Assembly: GCA_964613425.1 (NCBI GenBank)
Contig: CAZTHC010000008.1
Location: 1 to 26,129, forward strand
DNA from: CAZTHC01 sp964613425
GTDB taxonomy: Bacteria > Bacillota > Clostridia > TANB77 > CAG-508
Direction: 5' to 3'
DNA: 26,129 bases
The position numbers and the translations under genes are program-made. Each line of letters begins with the position of its first letter. Position 1 is the stretch's first letter. Positions 16,237-24,868 of this stretch are shown in pieces. The notes under the pieces are model-generated. The model had not been told where the DNA came from, ran no database searches, and saw only the letters and a list, made by a program, of their open reading frames with translations.

Positions 16237-18170
16237 CTAACGACCGACCGCCGCCACCGCCACCGGCCACCGCCGCCTCCTCCACCTGAGAAGCCTCCTC
16301 CTCCACCGCTAGATGAAGAATATGTTCCAGATGAATATGCACTTGATACTGATGAATTTAATGAACTTATAAAACCTGATGAAAAACTACTATTGTTCAT
16401 TAAATATAAATATGAATATGAACCTGTATATGTTGCATTTGCAAATTCTGGATATTTAACTTTTAATTGTTTTACTACTTTATCTGCTATTCCAAAAGCT
16501 GTTGCAAAAACTAAGTATTTTTCCCACAATACTAAGTCAGGAACTTCCTTTTCGTTTAGTAAAGAGAATTCCTCCATATATTTTTGTAGTGCTTTCCATT
16601 GTTCTTTTTCGTCATATCCCTTTTGGGTTAATCCTAAAAATCTATTTCCAAGTTTTGCACAAAGTACTATGTCTGCACAGAATAATCCACAAGAAGCAAG
16701 CATTGCTACTATAACTGTAAATACTAATCCTGCACTTACTTCTGCAGCTACTCCTATACCTATAAAAGCGCCAAAAACTGAAAACATCCCTAATACTATT
16801 AATATTGCCATTCTTGCCATCCAAGAATCATGCTGTTTTCTAATACTCTTATCATAATTTTGTTCTGCAATCTGTTCTCTTTCTGCTAACTCTGCAATTT
16901 TATTTATAAATGTACAGAATTTAGTTTGATGGTTTGATGCATATTTTTCTAGCTCTTTCATTGTAAATGTATCTTGTTCATTTTTAGCTACACCACACAA
17001 AAATTTATATACTTCTATTTCTGACTCCCTGCATTCTTCTAAATTAGCAGTTTTATTCATTTTTACAAGTATTTTTTCTTTTTCTCTTTTTTCTTGTTGA
17101 ACTTCAAATGATAATGTCTTTTTCAAACATAAATTTAACATTGTTGCTGAAATAACTTTTGGCATATACATACTTATGCTTGTTAATTCCTTTAAGAAAA
17201 CTGCTCCTGCTGGGGATGTAGTCTTATTTGGAAAATCTCTAAAGTAATCTAGTTTTTGAGTTGGTCCTATTTTAGGAGTATTACTTAATTTTTTTGAATT
17301 TTTAACAACTCTAATTATTAATATTACAATTTCTGTAACTAAAACTACTATTGCAATTATAGCCAATGTTAAATTAATAAATCTTTCCTGCTCACGCTTT
17401 CTATTAGCTTCTTCTGCCCACTCTTTCTCTTCCTGTAATATTCCTTCTAAAGAATTTTTATATGTTCTATTTAAGTTATTTACAAATATATCTTCAGTTG
17501 TTACTATTCTAACTTCACAAAGATTTCCACTTTTATATGAATTAACAGAAAATTTTACAGTTTGCTCATCAATTTTTTGTATTTCTCCATTTAGTTGCCC
17601 ATGAGCCCAAACTTTTAAGTTCTCTATATTACTAACTGAACTTGGCAATTTTATTGTTCCCTGTACATTACTAATATTTTTTTCAAATTCATCACCTATA
17701 AACTGCCAATATAGTTCTGAACAGTCATTATGTGTTTTAACAGCATCTTTAACTGTATAATGAACTTTATATGTTTTAGTTCCACTATCTTCATTAATTC
17801 CCCATGCTATTTCATATCTTCCATTTGAATTTATTAACCCATAATAGCAATTCTTTGTTACATGGTACATTTCTTCATTTATTCTTGTAAAGGCCACCTC
17901 TGCTCCGTTTTTTACTTCTGTAACATATACATTCTCAAAACTAGAGAACTTTGTTTTATTTAATATAAATGTTTTAAATAAAGTATTTGTTGTACCGTTA
18001 ACTTTAATATTCCATGTTTCAATAACATCCATTGTACCGTTTAAATTTAATGTAATATCAAAATCCATTCTCTTTAAATTAAAGTCAGAAGCTGCATTAA
18101 CTGAATTTGTAAGTAGAATTAAGAATATTACAAATATAAATATAATACATATCCTTTTCACATTTCTCAT
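16237..18170 (-). CDS. DUF2207 membrane protein with Gly-rich tail, two +1 frameshifts at CGG
   Basis: This is a DUF2207-family membrane protein of unknown function. The corrected length is 643 residues. It has a signal peptide (about 1-26), an extracytoplasmic beta domain (27-240; FDITLNLNGTMDVIETWNI, YEIAWGINE, YTVKDAVK), a transmembrane helix (about 263-288), a cytoplasmic helical region, and a pair of transmembrane helices (about 450-500). The tail is SSSSGGGGGFSGGGGGGG. The unshifted frame then reads RWRWRRSVVSNYKFK and overlaps ylbJ antisense by 73 bases. Skipping C at 16265 (GGC CGG TGG) gives six more Gly, then CGG again. Skipping C at 16246 gives Gly-Arg and a stop at 16237-16239. 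Relatives typically end in such a glycine run. The start has AAAGGG upstream. The frameshift evidence is weaker here because the tail is low-complexity. Confidence 0.8.
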
Positions 18171-18188
18171 ATTATTTTCCCTTTCTTT

Positions 18189-18227
18189 GAGATGTTTCGA
18201 CTTTGCTTCGCTACGCTCAACATGACA
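18189..18227. repeat. Dispersed repeat, copy 2 (GAGATGTTT...AACATGACA)
   Basis: This is the second 39-base copy, 33 of 39 identical to 11581-11619. It fills much of the 82-base gap between smc and the DUF2207 gene, both on the minus strand. It may separate or attenuate their transcripts. Confidence 0.7.
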
Positions 18228-18252
18228 CTACCATAATAAATTTCTTAAATAC

Positions 18253-21200
18253 CTATTTCAATTTCATTGATAATAATTTTGAAATTCCGTTTTCTTCCAT
18301 TGTTATTCCGTATACAGTATCTGCTACCTCCATTGTACCTTTTCTATGTGTTATTACTAAGAACTGTGTTTGTTTTGTAAATTTCTTTAAATATTCTGCA
18401 AATCTATACACGTTTACATCATCTAGTGCTGCTTCTATTTCATCTAAAACACAGAATGGTGCTGGATTTATTTTTAATATTGCAAATAGTAATGCAATTG
18501 CTGTAAAAGCTTTTTCTCCTCCAGATAGTAAAGTCATGTTTTGTAGTTTCTTTCCTGGTGGCTGTACCTCTATGTCTATTCCACATTCTAAAATATTTTC
18601 TTCATCTGTTAATTTTAATTCAGCTTTTCCTCCGCCAAATAGCTCTGCAAAAACTTCTCCAAAATTTTTGTTTATTATTTTGAATTGTTTTGCAAATTGC
18701 TCCTTCATTATACCTGTCATTTCTTGAATTACTTTTTTAAGTTTTGCACTAGAATTTTCTAAATCTAATCTTTGCTCACACATAAAGTCATATCTTTCTT
18801 TTGTTTGCTTGTATTCCTCTATTGAATCTACATTTATACTACCTAAGTCTTTTATTTCGTTTCTAATTGAATTTACCTTTTTAGTTGTAGCTGCAATATT
18901 TTCCGGCTTTTTATATTCTGTTGCATTATTAGGTGTAATCTCATAATCTTCCCACATTTTGTTTACAATTTGTTCTAGTTCTACTTCTATCTTTGATTTT
19001 TTCACATCTAGCTTAGATAATTGTTCTTTTATTCCATCTACCACTTTAAATTGTTCTAATATATCATTCTCAGACTTATTTAAAGCCTCGTTTTTATTTA
19101 TTCTTTCTAGTTTTAATTGTTCTACCTTATCTCCACTATTAATTACTTCATTGTTTACTTTTTCTATTTCCAATTTGATGTTTTCTATTTCTTTTTCTAA
19201 TAATTTGTTATCCTCTAGAATTTTCTCCCTTTGTGTTATTTTATTTTCTATACTTACATTATTATTTTGAATATCTAAATTAATTCTTTCAACAATTTCA
19301 TCTATAGAGCTTTCACTTTCGTCAAATGATGATACAGATATTTTTAAATTTGTTATATCAAAGTTCAAATCATCTATGTATTTTTGATTATCTTTATTTA
19401 ATTCTGCAAAATTAACAATAACTGTGTTTAATTCTTCATTTTCTTTGTCTATTTCTGTTATTTGTTTCTCAGCAACTTCCTTTAGTTTAACAGTTTCTTC
19501 TTTGTCTTTAACTAACTGTTGTTGCTCTTCTTTTAAACTTGCTAATTTTGTTTCTAATTTCAAAACATTTTGCTCTATATAAACTAGTTTTTGTTTCTCT
19601 GTTGCATACACTATGTCTATGTCTTGTAGTTGTTTTTCAAGTGCTGTAACTTCCTCTAAAATATTTTCATTTGAACTAATATATTCTTCTTTTTCTTTTT
19701 CTATTTTTTCTATTTTTTCTTGCAGACTTTTCAATTCTTTTTCTAGGTTTTTAATTTGCGTTGTTCTACCTAAAATATTAACAGTTTTTGTTGCAACTGA
19801 ACCTCCTGTAATGGCACCAGATGGATTAATTATATCTCCTTCTAGGGTTACAATTTTGAATGCATATAAATTTTGTTGTGCAAGGAAAACTCCTGTATCC
19901 ATATTATCTACGATTACAGTTCTTCCTAATAAATTTAAAATAATACCTTCATATTTTTTATCAAATTTAACTAAATCTGAAGCAATACCTATAACTCCGT
20001 TTAAATTGTTTTTTATTAATTTATCTATTTTCTTACCTTTTACAGAAGATATTGGTAAAAAAGATGCCCTTCCTAAACTATTTTTTCTTAAATATTCTAT
20101 AAGTTTTTTAGCATCATTTTCTGTGTCTGTTACAACATTTTGCAGTGTCTGTCCTAATGCCATTTCTATTGCAGTTTCATATTCAGGTGAAACTGACATT
20201 AAATTTGCTAAAACGCCATGTACCCCTTTGTTTAAAGAACTATTACTTTCACAATCCTTTAACAAAGTTTTTACACTTCTTATATATCCTTCTTTTTCTT
20301 TTTCAGTTTCACTTAAAAACTTAAATCTTGACTCTTTAATTCTATATTCTGAAGTATATCTATTAATATTGTCCTCAAATTCTTTAATTTTGCTAGTACT
20401 TTCTTGCCTTTTTAAAGATATTTTATTTAAATTTTCTGTTATATTATTTTTTTGTGCTTCTATTTCATTAAAAGTTTTTGAAATTTCTCCTTTTGAAATT
20501 CTGGTTGAATCTAATTCAGAAATTGTTGTTGATATATCTTCTTTTACCGTTTTTTCTCTTTTTTCAAAATTTTCGAAATTAATTTTTTGAGTATTAATTT
20601 CTGATGTTTTCTCATATCTTAAATCTACATTTTCTTGAACTTTTTGCTTCTTTTCTTCAATTTCTGTTTCTTTTGAAGTAAGCTTACCTGTTAATTCTTG
20701 TAATTCTTTTTCTTTTTCTTCTAGCTCTTTTTGGAACTTTTCTTTGTTTGAATATAAATTATTCTTTTTGTCTAATTTATTTTTCTTTTCTTCTTCTAAT
20801 TCTGTTATTCTAGTTTTAATCTCTTCAATTTCTTTAAAATATCTTTCAAAATTTTCTTTATTATTTGATATTCTTTCATTTGAAACATTAATTTCTGAAT
20901 TAAGTTTTTCTATTTTATTAGAACTCTCAAATCCTAAGTTTTGCATTTCTTCAATCTTTGCTATTATATCATCTATTTCATTTTTTAATTTTTCTTTTAG
21001 TTCTTGTAATTCTTGAGTTTTCTTGTCTTCGTCTTCATTTTGTTTTGCAAATATCTCTATATCTTTGTTTATTTCTTCAATTTTCATTTTATAGTTATCT
21101 ATATTATATATAAATAGCCCTATTTCAATACCTTTCAATTCTTCTCTTAAATCTAAAAATTTTCTTGCTTTTTCAGATTGATTTTTTAATGGCTCAATAT

Positions 21201-21801
21201 TTCCTTCTATTTCTGATAAAATGTCGTTAATTCTAAGCAAGTTTAATTTTGTCTGTTCTAGCTTTTTCTCAGACTCTACTTTCCTTGATCTATATTTTAC
21301 AATACCAGATGCTTCTTCAAAAATATTTCTTCTATCTTCAGATTTATTACTTAATATTTCATCTATTTTACCTTGTCCTATAATAGAATAACCATCTTTA
21401 CCAATTCCTGTGTCCATAAATAATTCTAATACATCTTTTAATCTGCATGGTGTTTTATTTATAAAATATCCAGATTCACCATTTCTATAAATTCTTCTTG
21501 TAATAGTTACTTCTCCATATTCTATTGGTAATTTACCATCTGAATTATCTATAATTATTGACGCCTCTGCAAAACCCAAAGATTTTCTACTCTGAGTTCC
21601 TGCAAAAATAATATCTTCAGACTTTGCTCCACGCAAAGACTTCATACTTTGTTCTCCAAGTACCCATCTTATTGAATCTGAAATATTGCTCTTACCAGAG
21701 CCATTTGGTCCAATTACTGTTGTTATCCCTGGCATAAATTCTAAAGTTGTTTTATCTGCAAAAGATTTAAATCCATGCAATTCTAGTTTTTTTAAATACA
21801 T
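18253..21801 (-). CDS. smc: Chromosome partition protein SMC
   Basis: SMC is the ATPase of the bacterial condensin complex (with ScpA and ScpB), which compacts and segregates the chromosome. I start at the ATG at 21801, because AAGGTGG lies 5 bases upstream; a GTG 9 bases earlier overlaps that site. The 1182-residue protein has Walker A (GPNGSGKSNI, 31-40), a long coiled coil (about 165-500), a hinge (about 515-640; GVHGVLANLMSV, AIEMALGQTLQNVVTD, GGSVATKT), a second coiled coil (about 680-1000), the signature LLSGGEKAFTA and Walker B (FCVLDEIEAALDD). No in-phase CGG is present. Its usual neighbours in clostridia include rnc, an Elp3-like gene and ftsY. The Elp3-like gene is 4 kb upstream here on the same strand, with ogg, a GGDEF gene and yitT between them. 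Confidence 0.97.
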   Translation of the reverse strand: MYLKKLELHGFKSFADKTTLEFMPGITTVIGPNGSGKSNISDSIRWVLGEQSMKSLRGAKSEDIIFAGTQSRKSLGFAEASIIIDNSDGKLPIEYGEVTITRRIYRNGESGYFINKTPCRLKDVLELFMDTGIGKDGYSIIGQGKIDEILSNKSEDRRNIFEEASGIVKYRSRKVESEKKLEQTKLNLLRINDILSEIEGNIEPLKNQSEKARKFLDLREELKGIEIGLFIYNIDNYKMKIEEINKDIEIFAKQNEDEDKKTQELQELKEKLKNEIDDIIAKIEEMQNLGFESSNKIEKLNSEINVSNERISNNKENFERYFKEIEEIKTRITELEEEKKNKLDKKNNLYSNKEKFQKELEEKEKELQELTGKLTSKETEIEEKKQKVQENVDLRYEKTSEINTQKINFENFEKREKTVKEDISTTISELDSTRISKGEISKTFNEIEAQKNNITENLNKISLKRQESTSKIKEFEDNINRYTSEYRIKESRFKFLSETEKEKEGYIRSVKTLLKDCESNSSLNKGVHGVLANLMSVSPEYETAIEMALGQTLQNVVTDTENDAKKLIEYLRKNSLGRASFLPISSVKGKKIDKLIKNNLNGVIGIASDLVKFDKKYEGIILNLLGRTVIVDNMDTGVFLAQQNLYAFKIVTLEGDIINPSGAITGGSVATKTVNILGRTTQIKNLEKELKSLQEKIEKIEKEKEEYISSNENILEEVTALEKQLQDIDIVYATEKQKLVYIEQNVLKLETKLASLKEEQQQLVKDKEETVKLKEVAEKQITEIDKENEELNTVIVNFAELNKDNQKYIDDLNFDITNLKISVSSFDESESSIDEIVERINLDIQNNNVSIENKITQREKILEDNKLLEKEIENIKLEIEKVNNEVINSGDKVEQLKLERINKNEALNKSENDILEQFKVVDGIKEQLSKLDVKKSKIEVELEQIVNKMWEDYEITPNNATEYKKPENIAATTKKVNSIRNEIKDLGSINVDSIEEYKQTKERYDFMCEQRLDLENSSAKLKKVIQEMTGIMKEQFAKQFKIINKNFGEVFAELFGGGKAELKLTDEENILECGIDIEVQPPGKKLQNMTLLSGGEKAFTAIALLFAILKINPAPFCVLDEIEAALDDVNVYRFAEYLKKFTKQTQFLVITHRKGTMEVADTVYGITMEENGISKLLSMKLK

Positions 21802-21873
21802 TTTTACCACCTTTTAATTTGTGAATGAGCTAAACTTTTCCCCACTACAATAATTTGCATTATATTATATTTC

Positions 21874-21975
21874 TAGCAACACAATAGCCAAACGCAGGTG
21901 ATATATTTTTCTTTTCTAGTAACGATGTGAAAAGAAAACATATTATCGCCGACAAGATTTGGCGGATTGTCTACA
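21874..21975. repeat. MITE-like imperfect palindrome upstream of smc
   Basis: The two halves of this roughly 100-base element are imperfect reverse complements. The inner stem is exact: TTCTTTTC (21909-21916) with GAAAAGAA (21929-21936) around a 12-base loop. Outward, CAATAGCCAAA (21882-21892) on the left mirrors TTTGGCGGATTG (21958-21969) on the right, with ATATATTTTT against AAAACATAT between them. The left half recurs at 2786-2834. There is no open reading frame. It would fold into a long hairpin in the smc leader if transcription starts further upstream. Confidence 0.55.
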
Positions 21976-22000
21976 ATAAATCTATTTTTACATATTATTA

Positions 22001-22029
22001 AATATATATTAAAAAACCCAATTTATCAA
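22001..22029 (-). promoter_or_regulatory. Possible smc promoter
   Basis: On the minus strand TTGATA (22024-22029) and TATATT (22001-22006) are 17 bases apart. If used, the smc leader would be about 190 bases and include the palindromic repeat at 21874-21975. The region is very A/T-rich, so chance matches are likely. Confidence 0.3.
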
Positions 22030-22103
22030 CAGTTTTTCGCAATTTTTTTAAGTATTTATACTTTGGTATAATTATACACTGTTCAAGCATAAGTGATTTT
22101 TTT

Positions 22104-22150
22104 TGTCATTCTGAGCCTATCTTGCATTGCCTTACCATCGAATAATCTCA
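22104..22150. repeat. Degenerate, inverted copy of the GAGATGTTT repeat
   Basis: The ends TGTCATTCTGAGC and CGAATAATCTC match the reverse complement of the ends of the 18189-18227 repeat (TGTCATGTTGAGC and CGAAACATCTC). The middle has diverged. It lies just downstream of the ogg gene. The rest of the 375-base gap 21802-22176 holds only A/T-rich sequence, the palindrome and the possible promoter. Confidence 0.45.
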
Positions 22151-22176
22151 TTACGGATTCACTTCAGGTAACATAT

Positions 22177-23046
22177 TTAAATGCGTTTTTCTCTTCTCCA
22201 ATAAAACAAATACTGTTGTGCTATTCCTGCTAGGTCTCCGAATTTATCTCTTGCTAGTTTGCGTATTTCTGCTTTACTTATTTTATTTTCGTCATCACTT
22301 TTTATATACAAATCGTTCATTACTCTTCGTACCCATACATCTACTGGAAATACTTCTGTTCTGTTTAATGTTGAAAATAGCATTATGCAGTCTGCAACCT
22401 TTTCTCCTACACCATCTAGCCTCATAAGTTCTTGTCTCAATAGATTCTCATCTTTAATTTTTGCTAAATTCTCTAAGATAACCTCTTTGTTAATTATCTT
22501 TTTTGTTGTTTCATACACTCTTTTATCTCTAAAACCTAACCCTAATTTTCTTAAATCTTCAACACTTGCTTTTGAAAGTTGTTCTGGTGTTGGGAATGTG
22601 TAATACTCTTTGTCTTTCCAGACTATTTTATTTCCATATGTTTGGCTCAATTTTTCAATTATTTTTTTAATCCTTGGTATGTTATTATTCGCAGAAATTA
22701 TAAATGAAATTATTGTTTCCCATAAATCTTGGTTAAGTATTCGTATTCCATAACCATATTGTATACTTTCTTTTAAAGTTTCATCTTTAATAGCTAATTT
22801 TTGCTTGATGTTTCCATAATTTACGTCTAACTTAAAATAACTACTACAAATATTATTTATATTGCCATTACATATCCCTTTAAAGATTATTTTATCATTG
22901 TCTTTTTTAATATTTAAAACATTATTTTGAAACACTCCTGTATAACTCAAGTCATCTTCTACATTCCATCTAAAGCACTGTCCACATTCAAATATATGCT
23001 TTGGTTCGAAGTCTTTTTGTTCTATTTCTAATATTTGTTCTTGCAT
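22177..23046 (-). CDS. ogg: 8-oxoguanine DNA glycosylase / AP lyase (OGG1 family)
   Basis: This base-excision repair enzyme removes 8-oxoguanine and nicks the strand by beta-elimination. The 289-residue protein has an OGG_N-type N-terminal domain (HIFECGQCFRWN, about 17-28) and a helix-hairpin-helix glycosylase domain. The active site reads LDGVGEKVADCIMLF...FPVDVWVRRV. By comparison with human OGG1, Lys216 is the Schiff-base nucleophile and Asp236 the catalytic aspartate. QDLWETIISFIISANNN is also typical of the family. The ATG has AGAGG 7 bases upstream. It stands alone between repeats, on the same strand as smc. Confidence 0.93.
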   Translation of the reverse strand: MQEQILEIEQKDFEPKHIFECGQCFRWNVEDDLSYTGVFQNNVLNIKKDNDKIIFKGICNGNINNICSSYFKLDVNYGNIKQKLAIKDETLKESIQYGYGIRILNQDLWETIISFIISANNNIPRIKKIIEKLSQTYGNKIVWKDKEYYTFPTPEQLSKASVEDLRKLGLGFRDKRVYETTKKIINKEVILENLAKIKDENLLRQELMRLDGVGEKVADCIMLFSTLNRTEVFPVDVWVRRVMNDLYIKSDDENKISKAEIRKLARDKFGDLAGIAQQYLFYWRREKRI

Positions 23047-23079
23047 CTTATTACCTCTTTTATTGATAGCAATCTTTTC

Positions 23080-23112
23080 GTAGAGCGAGTCGCCGAGAAC
23101 GGCGACACCTTA
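23080..23112. repeat. GC-rich hairpin repeat upstream of ogg
   Basis: GTCGCC (23089-23094) and GGCGAC (23101-23106) form a 6-bp stem around GAGAAC, inside a GTAGAG...CACCTTAC frame. The outline resembles the GTAGGGG...CCCCTAC element at 11650-11697, so it may be a diverged member of that family. It stands out sharply by GC content from its surroundings. Confidence 0.45.
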
Positions 23113-23216
23113 CATTTATTTCTCATAGATTACTTTACACTATATTGTTCTAATTGTTTTTATACTAGCATATATTATACTTAAAATCAACTTTTTAAAA
23201 AAAGTTACTTTTTATG

Positions 23217-23263
23217 TTGATTTATTGTGTAAATTATGCTATTATCTTTCTTAGAATATGGAG
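23217..23263 (+). promoter_or_regulatory. Promoter and ribosome binding site of the GGDEF-like gene
   Basis: TTGATT (23217-23222) and TATTAT (23240-23245) are separated by 17 bases. GGAG at 23260-23263 precedes the ATG at 23274 by 10 bases. Confidence 0.5.
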
Positions 23264-23273
23264 TTAGAATGTA

Positions 23274-24818
23274 ATGAAAAATACAGTTGATGATTTAATT
23301 TCAAAAATAAAAGAATTTGCATACGAAGGTAAGTTTTGTGAAAACGGTTTAAAAGTGTTTTCTAACAAATATCTTGGTGCTGTTCTTTTTAACAAGTATA
23401 AATCTAATAAAGATTTATACTCTTTTATCTATGGAGATTTTGATAAAGTTGGAGAGTTAAATTTAAAGTTTGGTAAACCTGCTGTTGATGTATATATAAA
23501 GAAATCTTTGCAAATAATAACTTCTTGTCTTCCAGAAAATTCTTATATATGTAGAATTTCCGGTGATGAGTTTGCTATTATTATTGAAAATGCGGATAAA
23601 AAATTAGGTAATTTATATATTAAAGAAATAAATGAAAAACTACAAATTCACTCAAATGAAACTAAAGAATTAACAATTACTTTAGCATGTACAGATTCAT
23701 CTGAATTAGCTACAATAGGTGATGTTTATTTTACTTGTGAAAGTAAAGTCCAAAATATAAAAAAGCAAAGACATAAATCAAATAATTCTTCTGTAGAAGA
23801 TACCTTGAACAGTAAAATACGAGCAAGTTTTAATAACTTTTTTAACTTTTATAGGCTTCCAGAAAATTTTTGCATAACTGCATCCAAAGTTAGAGAATTA
23901 CGTAGTGCTGTAATAGAAATTCTTGCTAAAAATTTAGAGGATAATACAGATGATTCAAAGTTTTCTAGAAATAGTAAATTAAATATATTAAATGGTATAC
24001 CTCAAAATTTTGCTAACGAAATAAATGATATAGTTTGTTATAATAAAGAACCACCTAAAGCCTTAGACATATCTACTTTAGAGGCTATATTAAATTATCT
24101 AATTCATGAGCCATTAAGCGACCAATTTTCAAAAGATTATTTTAATAAATTCTTATTACCAGAATTTAATAAAAATCCAAATCAATCTTTAAATGCATAT
24201 TTATTTAATTTAACACATATGAAATTATCTAATGAAATAATTGGACACCCTGAAACAGATATTAAAATGTCTGAATTACTTACAACGGTTACTAAAGAGT
24301 TAACTGCTAGAAAGCTTGGTGTAAATGAAGAGCAAATACATTTTAACTTCAAGTCTTTTGATATTGCTGCAGATAGCAACTTTATTGTACAATACGGACC
24401 AAACTTAATGGTTTTTTTACGTGATGGTAGTTCACTAACGGATAAAGATTTAAGTGCCATATTATCAAAAACCAGAAAAAGCCAAAACATATTAAATTTA
24501 GTTACTTCTAGCGTAGCAAGTAAATCTTCATTTACAGACATTGACATTGCTCTTTCCGATTTGAAGTTAGAAGCTAATAAGAAAAAAGAATTACTTAAAA
24601 TAAACAAATTTAACAGTCCAAAATCTATAATAGCCTTAGAAGCTGCATTGTATGACTGCATAGATTTTTACTCTAACAATGTTCCAAATAGCAATTCAAT
24701 TACGCAAAAAGCTAAATTTTTAAATGAACTAGTAATTGGTGCAATAGATGTTGTTGGTTCAAATTATAATAATTTAGAATTAAAAGAACTTTGTGATAGA
24801 AATCAAGAACGAGAATAA
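23274..24818 (+). CDS. GGDEF-like domain protein with large unknown C-terminal region
   Basis: The 514-residue protein is soluble, with no signal or membrane segments. Residues about 25-165 resemble a diguanylate cyclase fold: GDFDKVGELNLKFGKPAVD matches the metal- and substrate-binding helix region, and RISGDEFAIII (94-104) carries an SGDEF active-site loop (96-100). Both acidic residues of GDEF are kept. Cyclase activity is possible but unproven, because the first half of the substrate site (usually D-FK--ND) is altered. Residues 180-514 are helical and charged, and match nothing I know. It has no PAS, HAMP or EAL partner. It is a single gene with its own promoter and terminator. Confidence 0.65.
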   Translation: MKNTVDDLISKIKEFAYEGKFCENGLKVFSNKYLGAVLFNKYKSNKDLYSFIYGDFDKVGELNLKFGKPAVDVYIKKSLQIITSCLPENSYICRISGDEFAIIIENADKKLGNLYIKEINEKLQIHSNETKELTITLACTDSSELATIGDVYFTCESKVQNIKKQRHKSNNSSVEDTLNSKIRASFNNFFNFYRLPENFCITASKVRELRSAVIEILAKNLEDNTDDSKFSRNSKLNILNGIPQNFANEINDIVCYNKEPPKALDISTLEAILNYLIHEPLSDQFSKDYFNKFLLPEFNKNPNQSLNAYLFNLTHMKLSNEIIGHPETDIKMSELLTTVTKELTARKLGVNEEQIHFNFKSFDIAADSNFIVQYGPNLMVFLRDGSSLTDKDLSAILSKTRKSQNILNLVTSSVASKSSFTDIDIALSDLKLEANKKKELLKINKFNSPKSIIALEAALYDCIDFYSNNVPNSNSITQKAKFLNELVIGAIDVVGSNYNNLELKELCDRNQERE

Positions 24819-24845
24819 AGATAACTTTATTCTCGTTTCTATTTT
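24808..24845. terminator. Terminator between the GGDEF-like gene and yitT
   Basis: A 13-bp perfect stem (24808-24820 with 24825-24837) with an ATAA loop is followed by TCTATTTTA. The GGDEF-gene stop codon lies in the left arm. As the next gene is convergent, it may work both ways. Confidence 0.85.
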
Positions 24846-24868
24846 AATCCAAAAAATTTATTTGTAAA

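Noticed and set aside
2195..16265. The six frameshifts as sequencing errors or pseudogene decay
   Set aside because: All six are a single extra C before a GGN glycine codon, always creating in-phase CGG, in no common homopolymer or motif context, and no other lesion type occurs in these genes. Error is still possible and needs read data.
19613..20590. 325-codon plus-strand frame opposite smc
   Set aside because: It is antisense to the SMC coiled-coil and hinge coding region; the Ser/Phe/Ile-rich composition is that expected of the complement.
21874..21975. Structured noncoding RNA or riboswitch for smc
   Set aside because: The fold is a plain imperfect palindrome and its left arm recurs elsewhere, which fits a mobile repeat better than a conserved RNA.
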